DNA of 64,000 nucleotides from Dermatophagoides farinae (lineage: Eukaryota > Arthropoda > Arachnida > Sarcoptiformes > Pyroglyphidae), in assembly GCF_024713945.1 (NCBI RefSeq), contig NC_134686.1, positions 1,698,001-1,762,000 of the forward strand, in the 5' to 3' direction. The notes beneath the pieces are model-generated. The model was given only the letters and a program-made list of their open reading frames with translations, was not told the DNA's origin and searched no databases. Positions 21,155 to 35,661 of the stretch are shown one piece after another; position 1 is the first letter of the stretch, and each line of letters starts with the position of its first letter. Made by a program: the position numbers and the translations under genes.

Positions 21155-23109
21155 AAACGGGAACGATTTGTTGTTGTTGTTGTTTGATTTTTGGGTTTTT
21201 AGTCATTTTTCAGGAAATAACACATCGATAACAACAACAACAACAACAATAGAGATGGTTTCCGTCCTTTTTGAATGGATCAGTATTTATTTGTGTTTTT
21301 GTTATTTCAACATTCAAATGAAAATGAAAATGAAAAGTCAATCCTTCTTATATTCGATTTTGTTTTCCACGTAATCTTTCAATGATATTCGATTTCATTT
21401 TCATTTACCATTATCGTTAATCTTTGAGGATTTTTTTTTCTAATTATTGGGTTTAGTATTATCATCACCGAATGTTTTGATCACACAAAATATAAATAAA
21501 TCTATTAATCTTGTCATCATCGTCATCTAAAATGAAATTTCAACAATAAAAATTAAAAACAATAAAGATTTGTATTATTATAACTAATAGCAGCTTTGTT
21601 GGACGATTTAGTAAAGACGATCAAGATTCATTCATTGAAAATTGAAAATTGAAATTGAAAATCCATTTCAGAAAATTGATTGAGGATCAACCAAACAATG
21701 GTAATTTTTTATTTTTATTATTATTATTGCTTCACTTGTTGATTATCTTTATCAATTTTTTTTTTCTTCGATTAAAAACCATCATCATACATTCTCTAGA
21801 TGACAATTGATTTATCACACTTTCGATTTTAATCCGGAAATTCTTTTTCATTCATTCATTCATTGCATTACATTGCTTATATATTGTCATCGAATAACCA
21901 TGCACTTCTTCAGACTATTGTTCATTGTATACGAGAATTGAATCATCATCATCATCATCGACAAAAAAGTAACAATCATCGATCAATTTATTATTGATCC
22001 AAATTGAATAATCTATATGGTTTTTATTTTCTTCTTTTTTTTCATTGTGTAGGTGCAATGGTGGTTATTATATATGAACAACAACAACAACATCGTATAG
22101 CATTTCATTTCATGAAATGATGATTTTGACCACAACAACACACAAGTCGTACATTTCCTATCAAAATGAATTGATGGTTCAATCCTGTTTTTTTTATCCC
22201 ATGTCCATTCTGAATGTGGAATAATAATAACGCTCACTTTCAATCAAATTTTTTTTTTATTTATCTGCCATTTTGATACAATTGTATATCATCATCATTA
22301 TCCAAATGGATTCAAATCATCCACATGATCAACTGATTTGATGTCTATATGTTATGATGTCTGTCGAAGTCTCTTGTCAATTGATCATGAAATCAATTTT
22401 ATTTGCCTGTCCTCTAATTTATCATCACACCGTTTTTTCCATTCGATTTGCCCATTTGATTCGCCCATTCTACGTACACATTTGGAATAGCAACAACAAC
22501 AACAACAAGCATATCCGCATTTCATGATTTTATTTAAAATCAATGAAAAAAAAAACAATCTCTGACCATATCATGATGATCAATGAATGAATGAATGAAG
22601 ATGTATAAAATTTAAACCAGGAAACGGAATAAAAGCGGCAATATCGATTGATTTCAATCAAATAACATATACATTGGAGAAAATGAAATTAAACTAAAAC
22701 AATATATTCACTATGTACAACAAAACCTTGAACTTTATCGTCATTAAAATTTCATGATGATGATGATGATCAATCTTGAACAATGTAACAAAATACTACA
22801 TCAATCATCAACTGATCAATTATATTACAAGCTGATAATGTAACGAATTCGATTTTTTAGAAATTCCAATCAAACAGAAAAAACATTCACGCCCGCACAC
22901 AGATTGATTGACCTTGTCCTTTTATCGATAAGATTAACGTATGAGAATGGATTTATTTATTTATTCCTCACAACATGATTTTTACGATGGATATATATTG
23001 ATGCTATATATACATGATGATGATGATGATGATAAGTCTATTGTTTCATCATCATTCAATGGCTGATTTCAATTGATTTAATTTATTTTTTCTCTACTTT
23101 TTTTTACAG

Positions 23110-23142
23110 ATGAAAAGAATTTTAAAAAAAACAACGCGACAG
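23110..23142 (+). other. Candidate 33-nt micro-exon
   Basis: A strong pyrimidine tract plus acceptor (CTCTAC, T run, ACAG) is followed by 33 nt beginning ATG and ending ACAG before a GTAACT donor. The 33 nt encode MKRILKKTTRQ with no stop. It could be a small coding or first coding exon of a gene I cannot assemble. Chance occurrence is quite possible. Confidence 0.25.
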
Positions 23143-26100
23143 GTAACTAAACATAAACAGAAAACATCCACACACACACACACACACACACATGTTCATC
23201 GTTTGATTGAGAATCGTGTTTGACTTGAATGTTTCAATGTTTTTACATTACCACCACCGCCGCCATCATCATCATCATCATCATCATCTCATTGTAAGTA
23301 ACATGCATATTATCAGTATTCCATAACATTGATTCATTTTATTTTATGTTTTGTGATTTGATTTGAATTTAAATTTTTTTTTTGTGTTTTATCGGCTTAA
23401 AAAAAAAGAAAATTGCAATGATGAAGATGGAAACAACAGAAAGGAAAAAATCCAATCAATGCGATCTCTCTGTGTGTGTGTGTGAAGAGAAAACAAAAAT
23501 CATCAAGTTTCTTTCGCTATTTTTAGCATCCATTCACACACACACTGACAATCCATCGGCTTTTCTTCAAAAACATTTTTTGTTTTGTTTTTTATTATCA
23601 TCATCATCATCATCATCCACATTCTCTGGATTGATCTTTTTAATCTTTTAGTGCAACAAACAACTAAACAATCTAACACAATCAATCCTTGGTCATCATG
23701 TTCATCAACAATCTGCTTGATCGATAACTAACTGATAATCTTTTTATTTTATTTTTTATTTTTTTTTTTTTTTGGTTCGATGAAATGGATAATCACATTG
23801 ATTTGTTTAGCTTTTTTTCTACTCTTCTCTCACTTGTATATACATATTGATTGATTGATGTTTCAAATATTCGTCGTCGTCGTTGTTGCCATTAGATCGA
23901 TCGCTTTGATTTTTTTTTATGATTATTATTGATTGGATTATCCATTATATCTAAATCGTGATGATGATTTTTTCAACACTTTTAGAACAGCAACAACAAC
24001 AACAACAAGAACAACAAAAACAGCTCATTATATGTAAATGATTTTGCTTTTTTATTCATTTATCGATTCATATTTTTTTTTTGTTTTCATTCGATTAATC
24101 AATCAATACACACACACACACAGAGAGAGAGAAAGAAAAATCGAGAACAACAAGAAATGAAAGATAAATGAGATCAATCAATCAATTTTTTTTGCCAAAA
24201 TTCATATGAATATCCCTGGATTATCTAGATTTGAACAGAAAAAAAAAGATTTATAGATCCTTTGTGTGCATGACCAAACCAAACCAGACCAGACCATACC
24301 ATACCAGATCAATTGATTTATTCCAAAGAGCTTTTGTTTGTGGCTCCCGGAAGAATTTTAAAATGATTAAATAAAAAAAAACGTTGAAATGAAAAACATA
24401 CACAGACATTCATTGTTATATTGTAATTGATTGATTGATTGATTGATGATGATGATGATGAAAGATGTTCAAATCAATTTTAATCCAAAAAAAAATGTCC
24501 TTTAAAACACACACACACACACACACAGAGACTAGCAACAGGTTACTGATTTTTATTCATTCTTGCATCAGACACACACACACACACACACACATATACA
24601 TGCATGAACAGAAGCCTTATATAAAACATGGCGACAAAATAAAAAAAAACGAAAAGATAATCATAGACCATAATGTGAATTTGATTTTTTTTCCGTTATT
24701 TGTTCTTCACCTATTTTTTTTGTCTTGGAACAATGGCTAAATTGACCATTTCCATATATGCACACTGTTATTATTGTAATCATCATCGTCATCAGCAGCA
24801 ACAAAAACAATGTCGAATCAAAAAAAATACCGAAATGTTCCATATAATCATGGCCAAAAAAAAATTGACAGTTATTTTGCATATCATTACAAATTTTTGA
24901 TCTTGAACATCTCGAAGAAATTTGTTTTTTTTTTGTTTTGTTTTGTTTTAACACCCATTTTGGCTGTATGTTTGTAAGTGAATATTTCGGGTTTTGTTTT
25001 CGTGACCTATCGTGTGTATTTGTATGATGGACAGCAGCAGCAGCAGCAGTCAAATTCTGATTTGTATTTTTTTTTTTTTTTTTATTTTGGTTTGAATCCA
25101 AAATATGTAATTCATTCATTCCCAATATAACAATAGGTGGAAGTTGCGCACTTTTTTTTCATGCTGGTTCATGTGTGTGTGTGTGTGTGTGTGGTTTTTA
25201 TTTCTATTCATACTTGTTGCATATAAAAAATATTCAAACCGTCAATTATTATTAATATTTTTTTTTGTCCATACAAAATCTATCGTTTTTTTATTATTAT
25301 TATTATCACCGCATCATGTTTAAACCATGGTGGTGGCTAAACAAAAAAAAAATGATGATGATCATCATCATCACTCTGATGGTGGTCCATTTGTTGTTGT
25401 TGTTGTTGTTGTTGTCGATCCAAAGGGAATTCTTTTTTTTTTTTTTTACTCGCCTTAATTTCAACCACAGAGTTTTTTTTTTGTTCACTTTGGTTTCAGT
25501 AATTGTCGGCCATTTTAATCTGATAAATTTGTTGTTGTTGTTGTTGTTGTGGTTGTTGTTGTTGTTGAATAATGGATTATGATGTTAAGCGAAAAAAAAT
25601 AGCCACACACGTTTTTTATTTTCCACAAACGGTATACATAATTTATGGGAATATTGACTGGCTGACTGACCACCACCACCACCACCACCACAACCACCAC
25701 ATTGGCCAAACATTATTTTATTCCACTGTTTGAATATTACAATAACGAGAAAAAAAATCGAAAGTTTAGGGCGGTGATGATGACGATGAAGATGATGATG
25801 ATGATCATCATCATTATCAATGAAATGATCACGCTTTTAAATTTTTAAATATCAGTCGAATTGAATTTTGTTTCCAACCAAAAAAAAAAAAAAATCCAAA
25901 TATATCATGACATGTGGTGGAAAAGAAAAAAAAATTCATTTTCAGATTAAATCGTTCAATCGGTATTTCATTTCACTTTTCCCATTTCGATTGGCAATTG
26001 TTGCCAGCGTTTTTTTTTTTTTTTTTTTTTGGTTCAATCGAATCATCAATCTATTTTTAGAATATCGATTTACTGAAATAAAAAACAATAACCACCACCA

Positions 26101-29100
26101 TCACAATGAGCCAAGAAATGAGTTGAAAAAAAAAAACAAAACAAGGTGTTTAGTAGATCATCATCATTAACATTTAATAAAAACATTTTCATTCCATTGA
26201 TGATTAAAATGAACAAAAAAAAAAAATTATCAGGTGTGTTTGTGTGCCAAGTTTATCACCACCATTGATATGAGTATGAAAATTTGGCAAATTGTTTTTG
26301 CTGACCAAACAAACAAAAAAAATTGAGATTGAGATTTAGTTTTTTTTCTTCTCTTTCTCACATTTTGCACGTACTCACAAACACGTGCAAAACCAATAAG
26401 ATTAATTGATTATTATGAATTTTTGTTTACGGAAACAAAAGAAAAGAAAAATAAAAATTTAAAACCAGGTTAATGTGGAGTGCAGAAAAAAAATTCGTCG
26501 TTCATTCTTTTCTTTTCATCATCATCATCATCAGACATCATCATAATCGATGTTTGCCGTTCATTGATCCAATGAACAAACAATCAATTTTTTATCTTTA
26601 TTTTGTTTTTTTGTCATTGTTGTTGTCGAACAGATTGTCTGTGTAATAATAATCGATTTGATCGATTTGAATATATATATATCGATCAGTCAAATTCCAT
26701 CCACTTTGAATTAAAAAGGGTCAGTGGTAAAGAAAAAAAAACTGCTATCCATTTGGAATGCGGCTGTTTGTAAGATTGAAAGAATCACAAATGATTGAAA
26801 AGCCATTTTTGCGGCTTATTTTTTTTGTTTGTATTTGTATTTGTGTGTGTGTAACACAGGTAGTGGTGAAGATTTTCTTTCATTCGTTTTCACTTACTTA
26901 TAATCATCATCATGTATTAACAGGAACAAAATATTCATATGCAAGTCTTTTTTTCCCCCACCACCCCCAATTGAACGAAATTTTTTTTTCTTTTAGTTTA
27001 TTCGATTGAACATCTTTTGTTTGTATTCATTATTATGGGTGTATGTGTGTTTTTTGTTTTTTTTGTCGTTTTTTTTTTGTGTTTCTATTGTGCCATGTGT
27101 GTGTGTGTGTGTGTGTATGTGGAAATGATTCAAACAAACATTCCATTGCATTCCATTCCATTTGGCTAAACATTAATGATTTTTCTATTCACCATTGTTA
27201 TTGTTGTTGTTGTTGTTGTTGATGTTGTCATGGCTTATCATCATCATTGCATTAAAATCGTGATGGCCGATGGATAATGGCTGCATAATAATAATATCGA
27301 TTATTCGGCTTTTTTTTCGACAATTATACAGAACAAAACAAAACGATTTCATTTGACCATTTTGTTTTTTTACTGGATTTTTGGCCAAATCCAATTCGTT
27401 TCGATTGTGATGATTTTTTTTGTTCTGTCATCTTTAAATACTTTCGATTCGGTGATGGTGATGGTGATTGGTGATTGGTAAAAATTTAATTTTTTTTCAT
27501 AAATCCAGAAAAGAGATGTTATGTTAATCATGTGATGATTGATTTAAATTTCGACAAAATTTTTGTTTTGTTTTGTTTTTTTTAACCATTAAGTTTTCAA
27601 TTGATAATGATATGAGACATTGACATTATGTAACACACGTGCACACACGCGCACACAGACGTTTTTTTTGTTGTTGTTTTCATTAATTTTCAATGTATTG
27701 ATCTACTTTGTCTTGTTTTTTTTGTTTTTGTTTCATTCATTCATTAACTTTGTTTTATTCAGTTAATGATTGATTTTCAATTCAATCATTTGTTATACAA
27801 AATGAAAAAAAATGTTCTTTTTTGTATGTATGCATGTTATGTACGTCTATAAATCATCATCATCATCATCATCATCATTAACCGGTAGATTGATCAAATT
27901 GATTGATATTGATAATCCCTACTATATCAATCAATCAATTGATTGATTGATTTCGATAATAATAATGATAATAAATAAATAAAATGGTAATGAATGTATG
28001 TGTGTGTTATGCGGTTCCAATCGGTGTCAATCATTCAATCTCATTTTTTTTTGTTTTTTCTTTTAAATCTTTTTTTCTCTTTTTTCTAGCCAACAACTTG
28101 TTGATTATTCGTTTGTTGTTGTTGTTGTTTTGTTGACTTCATTTATATCATTATAATTTTATCATCAACAGGATCGAGACGACACACCTGTATGCTGTGT
28201 TTTTGTTTGTGTGCAAAAAAAAAATCAACTACTGTGTTTATTCATCATATTCAATCTTTGATTGTTGATGAGAATCCCCATTTTGAAATTTCTATTGTGA
28301 AGATTATGTTGTTTGTGGATTTTTTGTTTTCATTATGAATTCTATTCTGATTCTCGATTCATTCATTCATTCAATCAATCAATCAATCGGTGATTATCAA
28401 CAACGACAACAATGGTAAACACACTGTTGTTTGAAGGTAAAAAAAAATTTCTTGATTCAATTCAATCCATAAAATTCATTCAAATTAAAGATAATTTCAT
28501 GATTTGATTAACGATAGATTGGATTTTGTTTTCCATAAAGAGAAAGTAAGAGTGAGAGAGAGACAGATTATTGATTTTGAAAAAAAAACAAAACATTTGG
28601 TGGCCAATTTGGCCAACATAAGATATAGATTACTATTGATAATGATCAATAATTCAAGGTTGAATAGGTGTTTTTTTTTTATTTTGTTTAGTTTCTTTCA
28701 TATTTGTTGTAATTACAAACTGTAATTTAAAAAAAAATTTCTGCATAAAATTATCGCTAAAAATAAAGAAAAAAATGCCGGTGTGTGCGTGTTTGTGATG
28801 GAAAAAAAATGGTTTTCTCTGTTCCAAAAAAAAAAAAAAAAAAATGTTTCATTCAAACCCAGTTTCGTTTGTTTGCTGTTTGTTACCATTACCTTGATGA
28901 TGATGATGATGATGATGGTCAATCATGATATTTGTCATGGTTCTGATGATGATGATGATGAATGAATGAATGAATGACAATGGTGGGAAAAATCATCTGT
29001 GTGAATCTGTTTTTTTTCAATGTTCCAAGTGGAATTGTATTGTTTTTTTTTATTTGAAACAAAAAACAAAAGTTTATTCTGGTGTTTGGGAGTAATCATG

Positions 29101-29739
29101 AGTTTTTTTTTGTTGTCTACTTTTATACCTGATAATTAATGAGAATGTGAGAGTGGGCGATTGATGAAATGAAATAAAATGAAGAAAAATTCATAATTAC
29201 ACACACACACATACACACACACAGCCAATTCTGGCTTGTTTATCAATGATAATTATCATCAGCACGATTTATATTTATCACTAGATAATTAGTTGCATTT
29301 TTTTTTGCTTGCTTGCTTGCTTGATTGCTTAATTGACTGAACAAAATTGTTTGGTGATGAAATTTTCTTTTTCAACAAATTATTGATTGACATGAATATA
29401 GACAGGAATTTTTTTTTCGACTTAATAACATCTGAAATATGGAATTTTTTTTTCGCGACTATTTTTCGTAGCAATATTTTTTATTTTTTCTGGCAGGAAA
29501 CATTTCTGTTTTTGAAAGTATTCTTTTTGGCAGAGAAATTATTTTTTTCAATTAGTTACTATTTAATTGATTTTTGGAAGTAAAAATATTCGATTTTTGG
29601 AAGAAAAATTATAATTAATTCAATTTTTGATAATTGATATTCGAATTCAAAAACAAATACAAAAAACACGAGAAATATTTACAATTCATCTGAAAAATTT
29701 TATTTATTTTTTTTCAGTATAAAAAATCTAAAATATAAA

Positions 29740-30715
29740 AATAACATAACGCCATAACGATGATAACGTTGATTATACACACGTTTTCTTTTTTGGCCAA
29801 TTGCCACTTGTTTGGCTTCGATTGGTGGCTGGGTCAGTTTCAAACGAATCGCTAAACCAATTGAATGTTTACATTTATAATTTTTTAAACTATACACACT
29901 GCACGTACAAACTGCTGATTTCCATGAATCTTTTTCTATCCAGACGAACCAACAACTCGACGATGCTTTCTTAAAATAGTCGAAAGACTTCCATCGGAGA
30001 TTGCCATAATTGGAATAAGTTTTATACGGGAGCTCTTTGACATCTTCGGATTGGGAACAAATAATATATCGTCCCATCCGGTTTTGGTTTGTTAACAATA
30101 ATTTTCAGGCTTTTGGCCCAATTATACCCTTCGGTCCAATCTTGAGAAAACTTGCTCTTGATTCATCAGAGCAAATAGACAAAGCGATTGGATGGAATTT
30201 TTTTGTTTTGTCAACCGTTCCGATAACAAAAAACGGAAATCCTTCCCAAACAGGGTTTGTTTCAATACATTTCCTTCTCCTTTTAGCTTTTCATAAATTT
30301 GTTTTGGTTTTTGCTTCTCTTCATACATCGATGTTATTTTGTTTTTCAATTCTTTTGTTAGTCGATTACTTGTTGAGATGATTTCGCTACATGTATGATC
30401 TTCGTTGTTTTGGTATAAATAAATTGATTCAGAAAATTTGTCATATGAAATAAAAATGCGTGCTCGGCATTGTATGTCATTCTTTTTCACCTGGAAAAAA
30501 TACGATTAAATTATAATAATATTATCATATATTGAACATCATATATTTACCTTGTTGCATCGGTAATATTGTTTGATATCTTTCTCAGTATCACTCCGAT
30601 ACCACTTATTCCAATTTTCATCAATAAATTCTTTAAGTTCTTCATTATTAAATAAAAATTTTCATTTGGTGCCAGCAGTTTTGTTGATGTGTTTGTTATT
30701 AATCATTAAAATATA
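29740..30715 (-). pseudogene. Mutator-like element remnant: FLYWCH-like N-terminus and SWIM C-terminus, core lost
   Basis: Reading on the minus strand, an upstream exon (about 30660-30551) encodes NEELKEFIDENWNKWYRS then KDIKQYYRCNK. It is joined through a 60-bp GT-AG intron to 30490, which continues KKNDIQCRARIFI and NNEDHTCSEI. This is a FLYWCH-type zinc finger of arthropod MULE proteins, followed by a helical linker (LTKELKNKITSMYEEKQK). Then, in another frame, 30098-29760 carries CTCSVYSLKNYKCKHSIGLA, a SWIM zinc finger (CxC...CxH), and IEAKQVAIGQKRKRVYNQ. The ~250-residue DDE transposase core expected between the two is essentially absent and frames are broken, so this is an internally deleted, non-autonomous copy. 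Confidence 0.75.
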
Positions 30716-31433
30716 GTGATTTCCGAACTTGAAGTATCTTCGCTGGAATAATATTCCGCCACAGTTGAAAAAAAAGACCAATCCATTATTGTTGTACATG
30801 TTGCATACACACTGATGATGATGTGGAAAAGACAATGTGGAAAAAAATCGAATGTTTAAATATAATTTTTTTTTTTACCATCTTGTTCAAATCACAGAAA
30901 AAACCTAAACATTTTTTTGAGAGCAAAATTTTTTTTTTTTTTTTTTTGGCCATGACATATGTTCATCATCTTAGTTGATTCGCAAGAAAATCAAATGCTT
31001 GTGCGCGAAATTTATTTTATTAATATTAAACTTTTTTTTTATAACAATTGTGGTGTAATTTTTGTTTAAAAAAAAAAAATTAAATTTTGACTTAATTCCA
31101 GTCAATTTTCAAAAAAAAAAAAAAAAAAAATCTGGAAAAAATTCAATATCTAACCAAAGAAATTAGAATAGTGCACCGATAATTAAAATTATACCTTCCA
31201 AATAAATAAAAATACTTTCATTTTTTTTTAACCTTACAAAAAAAAAACTTAAATTGACTTACGAAAAAAAAAAAATATTTTTTTTTCTGCCACATTAAAT
31301 AAATCATTATCAAGTTAAAATAGGCGCCATTTTTTTTTTACTTGCTCATTCTAAAATGGATTTGTTAATTTTTATTCTGATTCTTATTTCTCCGTCATAT
31401 CTGGTAATGTGGGCATCCTACGGTTTTTTTTTT

Positions 31434-31476
31434 CCTATGGACAGCCAGCAATTGCATTGACGGCTGCCGGCATAGG
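31434..31476. repeat. Imperfect inverted repeat (hairpin)
   Basis: CCTATGGACAGCC and GGCTGCCGGCATAGG flank a 15-bp spacer. CCTATG pairs with CATAGG and CAGCC with GGCTG. It stands out as a G+C-rich island inside poly-A/T DNA. Possible origins are an element end or a structured RNA; neither is proven. Confidence 0.5.
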
Positions 31477-31586
31477 AAAAAAAATTGATTGAAAATAGAA
31501 AAATTTTTTCTAAAACAAATAGAAATTTTTGATAATTTCTCATGAAATTTAAATTCCATAATAATGATTTGCTAATGTAAAATTTG

Positions 31587-31650
31587 CCATCATCATCATC
31601 GTTGTTGTTGTTGTTGTTGTTGTTGTTGTTGCTGCTGCTGCTGCTGCTGT
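31587..31650. repeat. Compound (CAT)n(GTT)n(GCT)n tract
   Basis: Three different trinucleotide repeats lie end to end: a few CAT units, about eleven GTT units, then about seven GCT units. Confidence 0.9.
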
Positions 31651-32216
31651 GATATATAAATCGGTCACCTGTTCTGCTGTCCAGTTTAACGGAAAAACAA
31701 AACAACAACAAAAAAAGTTGATAACGATGATGATACTAAATTGACCACCGAGAGAAGTGGAAACAAAAATTATTTTTAGTATTCCTTACACACACACACA
31801 CACACGCAAACACAAATAATTTACCAGAAAAAAATGACAAGAAAAAAACAATAATAATAATCAAAACAACAACAACAACAACAACAACTGCAACAACAAC
31901 AACTGCAACAACAACAACCACAACAACAATCTAAATTATATCTGAAAATTTTTTTATTCATCGCATTCAAATAATAACAACAACAACAACAAACGGTAAC
32001 AAAATGATTGTTTTCGTTTTCTGGTTTCTTTCTTTATTGTTGGTTAGTTGGTTGGTTGGTTGGTTAGCTGGTTAAATAGTAGTCACAGGTTATATCTATC
32101 TATCCACTTTACATTAGTAGTAGTAGTAGTAGTAGTGAAATTAATTTCAAGTTGATTTCAACTGACATCTTGCATGTGATAATAATAATAATAATATCTA
32201 CTATTCAATATAAGAA

Positions 32217-32219
<3 letters not shown>

Positions 32220-32248
<29 letters not shown>
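32220..32248. repeat. (TG)n microsatellite
   Basis: About fourteen uninterrupted TG units. Confidence 0.9.
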
Positions 32249-32250
<2 letters not shown>

Positions 32251-34139
32251 CACCCTTTAAATATGGCTATATATAATGGAATCTGGCACCTTGTAATGGT
32301 TTACCATGATGATGATTTTAATGATGATGATGATGATGATGATGGATGATTAAAGTATCCATCTATCCATCCATCTATCTATCCATCACCATTAAAATAA
32401 AATGTTCATGTGTGTGTCTCTTCCTTCTAAACAACAACAACAACACAATGACATGAATAAATTTGAAATGAAATTTCGTAAAAAAAAATGAATTTTTTTT
32501 TCAATTTTAAAAACGATGCATCTTGTTGTTGTCAGTGTGTGTGTGTGTGTGTGTGTGTTCCAAATATTTTTTCCATTTGAAATGTTATGATTTTTTTTTT
32601 GCATTTGTTCACTCTCTCCAACATTACAAATTCGACCTTTATTTTTGGCGAATACGTCATTTTTACTGCTGTTGTTTGATGTTTGATTTGTGTGTGTGCA
32701 TGTGTGTTTCGAGCTTAATAGATTTTTTTTTCATAAGAATTTCCTTGTCTCTCTCTCTGTGTGTGTGTGTGTGTGTGTGTGTATTTAATGTGATTTGTAA
32801 AAGAGCAGGAAAAAAACAATTACATTATGGATTAGGATTAGGAAAATGATTTTCGATATACAAAACGAAGAAGAAGAGATGGTTCCAATATCAAAAAAAA
32901 AACGAATCCAAATTTGCTCTTGTATAGAACTATTTTACTCTTCTTTTTTGTTGTTGTTGTTGTTGTCGTTGTTAATCCATCCATTTTTTTCAAGATCTTT
33001 TTTTTCGAATTTCTGAATTGTGTTCATCTTAAGATCTTGATGATGATGATGATGGTGGCTATTTTCGATTTGAACGTGATCACATTTTTTTTTGATGATG
33101 ATGATGATGATCATGATCATGATGTCGAGGTTGTTGTTGTTGTTGTTGTGTGAGTGTATGTTTTTTTTGTTTGAAGATACACAAACAAACAAACAAATCG
33201 ATGAATAGTGTTGATAATGATGATGTTCACGGTTGGATATATTATTATGATGATGATGATGATGATGGCTATGGTTATGATATGATATGATCATCATGAT
33301 GATGATGATGAAAACAAAAAACAAAACAAAATTGGAACGTCTTGCTTTCTCTCTCATACACTAAAAAATTGTTTTGTTTACTCTGTAATATCAATGATTG
33401 ATTATTACCATCATCATCATCATCATCATCATCATCATTCTACTATTCTATTGGTGAATAATAATAAATGATGATGATGATGGTTGATGATGATAATGGC
33501 ATTGAATCAATACAAATTCTTCAATATCTAAAATTTTGGGCCACCATCTACATATTCATGTTCAATCAGACCATTGGAATTGAATAATTGAAATTTTCAC
33601 AAGCCCGTGTAGAATTTTCAGACAAACATTTTTTTGCAGATTCAAACACACACATATATTTCTGGCAATTTGTTTACATAACAATCACATGTGATTAAAT
33701 ATGTGATGATGATGATGATGATGATGATAAACAATAGACAGTAGTTGCAATAGCAAAGTGTTTACGTTCTTTTTTTTTATTATTTGACGATGACAAACAA
33801 TGATATACAAGTTCATAATGATGATGATGATGATAAAGATGATGGTGGTGATAAGAATTTTTTTTTGGCCATACATTTTCAAATGACAAAGACCATGATA
33901 AAGATTGAAGATATATATCGAGCATTACAATCATCATCATCATCATCATACAGTTTGTTTGTCTTTACACAATGTTATGATGATGATGATGATGATGATG
34001 ATAATGATTTTTTAAAATATGACAGTTTTATAATGAACACAACACATCAAATTCATTCGATTCATATCAAATATGATTATTATTACGATTTTTTTTTTTT
34101 TGGCAGGTCATCAGGTGTTTCAGTGAAAAATTCTTTTAT

Positions 34140-34171
<32 letters not shown>

Positions 34172-35661
34172 GCGATGGCGATTGCAATCTGTTTTTATTG
34201 TCCGATGAAAAAAAAACAACAACAACAAACAAACTAATTGACTCATTATATCAACTTTATCAAATTTTCATTCATAAATTAACTACTACGTATCTAAAAT
34301 AATTTATTCGTTACGTGTAATATTTATATGGACATCATCATCATCATCATTATCATCATCTATTAATTCTGTTGTTGACCTTTTGTTGTTTATTCATCCA
34401 GGTAATCATTATAATGAATGGAGAAAATGGTGAAAAAAATTTACAATTTTCATTTTCATTTTCATTTTTTTTTCAACCATCAAATTATCACCTCTAAAAA
34501 TTTTATGATGATGATCATCATGATCATGATCATTATCTACTTGCCATAATGTGTATTTATTGATGATCGGCTGATTATTCCGTTTATCACACATTGAAAA
34601 CAACGACAACAACAGCAACAACAAAAAGTGGTGCAATATGTAGGTGTGTGTTTTATTTTGAGATTCGTTTAGAATAATAAAATGAATCCAAGTGTCTTGT
34701 CTGTCTGTCTGTCTGACTTGTGCTTGATGCTGCAATGTCATTCATCATTTCAGTGTTGCTGAAAATTCAATTTTTTTCCAATAACAATTATGAAATGGTA
34801 GAAAAAAAATGATTGAATGTGAATTAAATATGATCCAATCGATCTTGGATCGATCAATCGATCGATCGATCGATTGATCGATGATGATGATTCTAATAAC
34901 AATTATTGTTTTTTTTTCTTTTCCATAATAATGGTCAATTTTTTTCGCATCAAAAAAAATAACTGACCGACGACGGATTTCTCATTCTTCCTTTTTTTTC
35001 TTTTTTTTTCTTCCATTGTTTTTTTCATGATCATCATCAAAGATTGTCAAATGTAAATGATGATGATGATGATGATGATGATGACGATGGGAAATCAATT
35101 TGTTACGAAATTTATTCATTGATGATGATCATCATCATTAGATAATGACAACAACAACAACAACAACAACAAGTGGACACTTGTTGTTATTGGTATCTCT
35201 GCGGGTGAGAATAAATCAAAAAAAAAGGAAAAATGACGAAAGGAGATGTTGAACAAAATTTTTTTTTTGAATTCGATTATGATGATGATGATGATGATGA
35301 TATAGTAGCTACAAAAAGGCTCAATGTCATCATCGAAAACGAAAACAAAAAAAAACAACAACAACAACAACAATGATGGCAGTTTGATTGACGAAAAAAA
35401 AAAATAGAAATTTTGTCAAAATTTCTATTTTTTTTGTTGTTGTTTTTGTTTTTCTAGAACAACGGATAATCCATCTTTATTTTCAATGAAGAATTATTTC
35501 CATTTGGATTTATTCCATTGTTGATTATGGTTAATTTGTTTTTTGTTTTTGTTTTATTTTTGGAATTCAATTTCAAATTTCAAATTTTGTTTTTGTTTTT
35601 GTTCTCATTGACCTTTGTTGTTTGAAACATTATTCTTATTGACACATTCTTCGTATTGAAT

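Larger units (their letters stand above)
20028..29699. other. Microsatellite-dominated region without recognised genes
   Basis: Nearly 10 kb of A+T-rich DNA with CA/TG tracts (about 23168-23192, 24507-24527, 24572-24592, 25172-25193, 27096-27116), ATG/CAT tracts, CAA/GTT tracts (about 21121-21153, 25395-25415) and poly-A/T runs. The open frames on both strands are repeat-encoded. One well-bounded micro-exon candidate sits at 23110-23142. The region could be intron of an unrecognised long gene. Confidence 0.5.

Noticed and set aside
24661-25125. 154-codon minus frame
   Set aside because: Lys/Asn-rich translation of poly-T and GCT repeats, with no recognisable domain or splice context.
32935-33357. 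140-codon minus frame rich in His and Asn
   Set aside because: It is almost entirely translated ATG/GTT repeats. True His/Asn-rich exons in this window are bounded by splice sites in phase; this one is not.
33784-34302. 172-codon + frame with Asp and Ser runs
   Set aside because: It is composed of GAT/TCA microsatellites and poly-T, with no splice support or domain. A pair of real exons cannot be excluded but nothing supports them.
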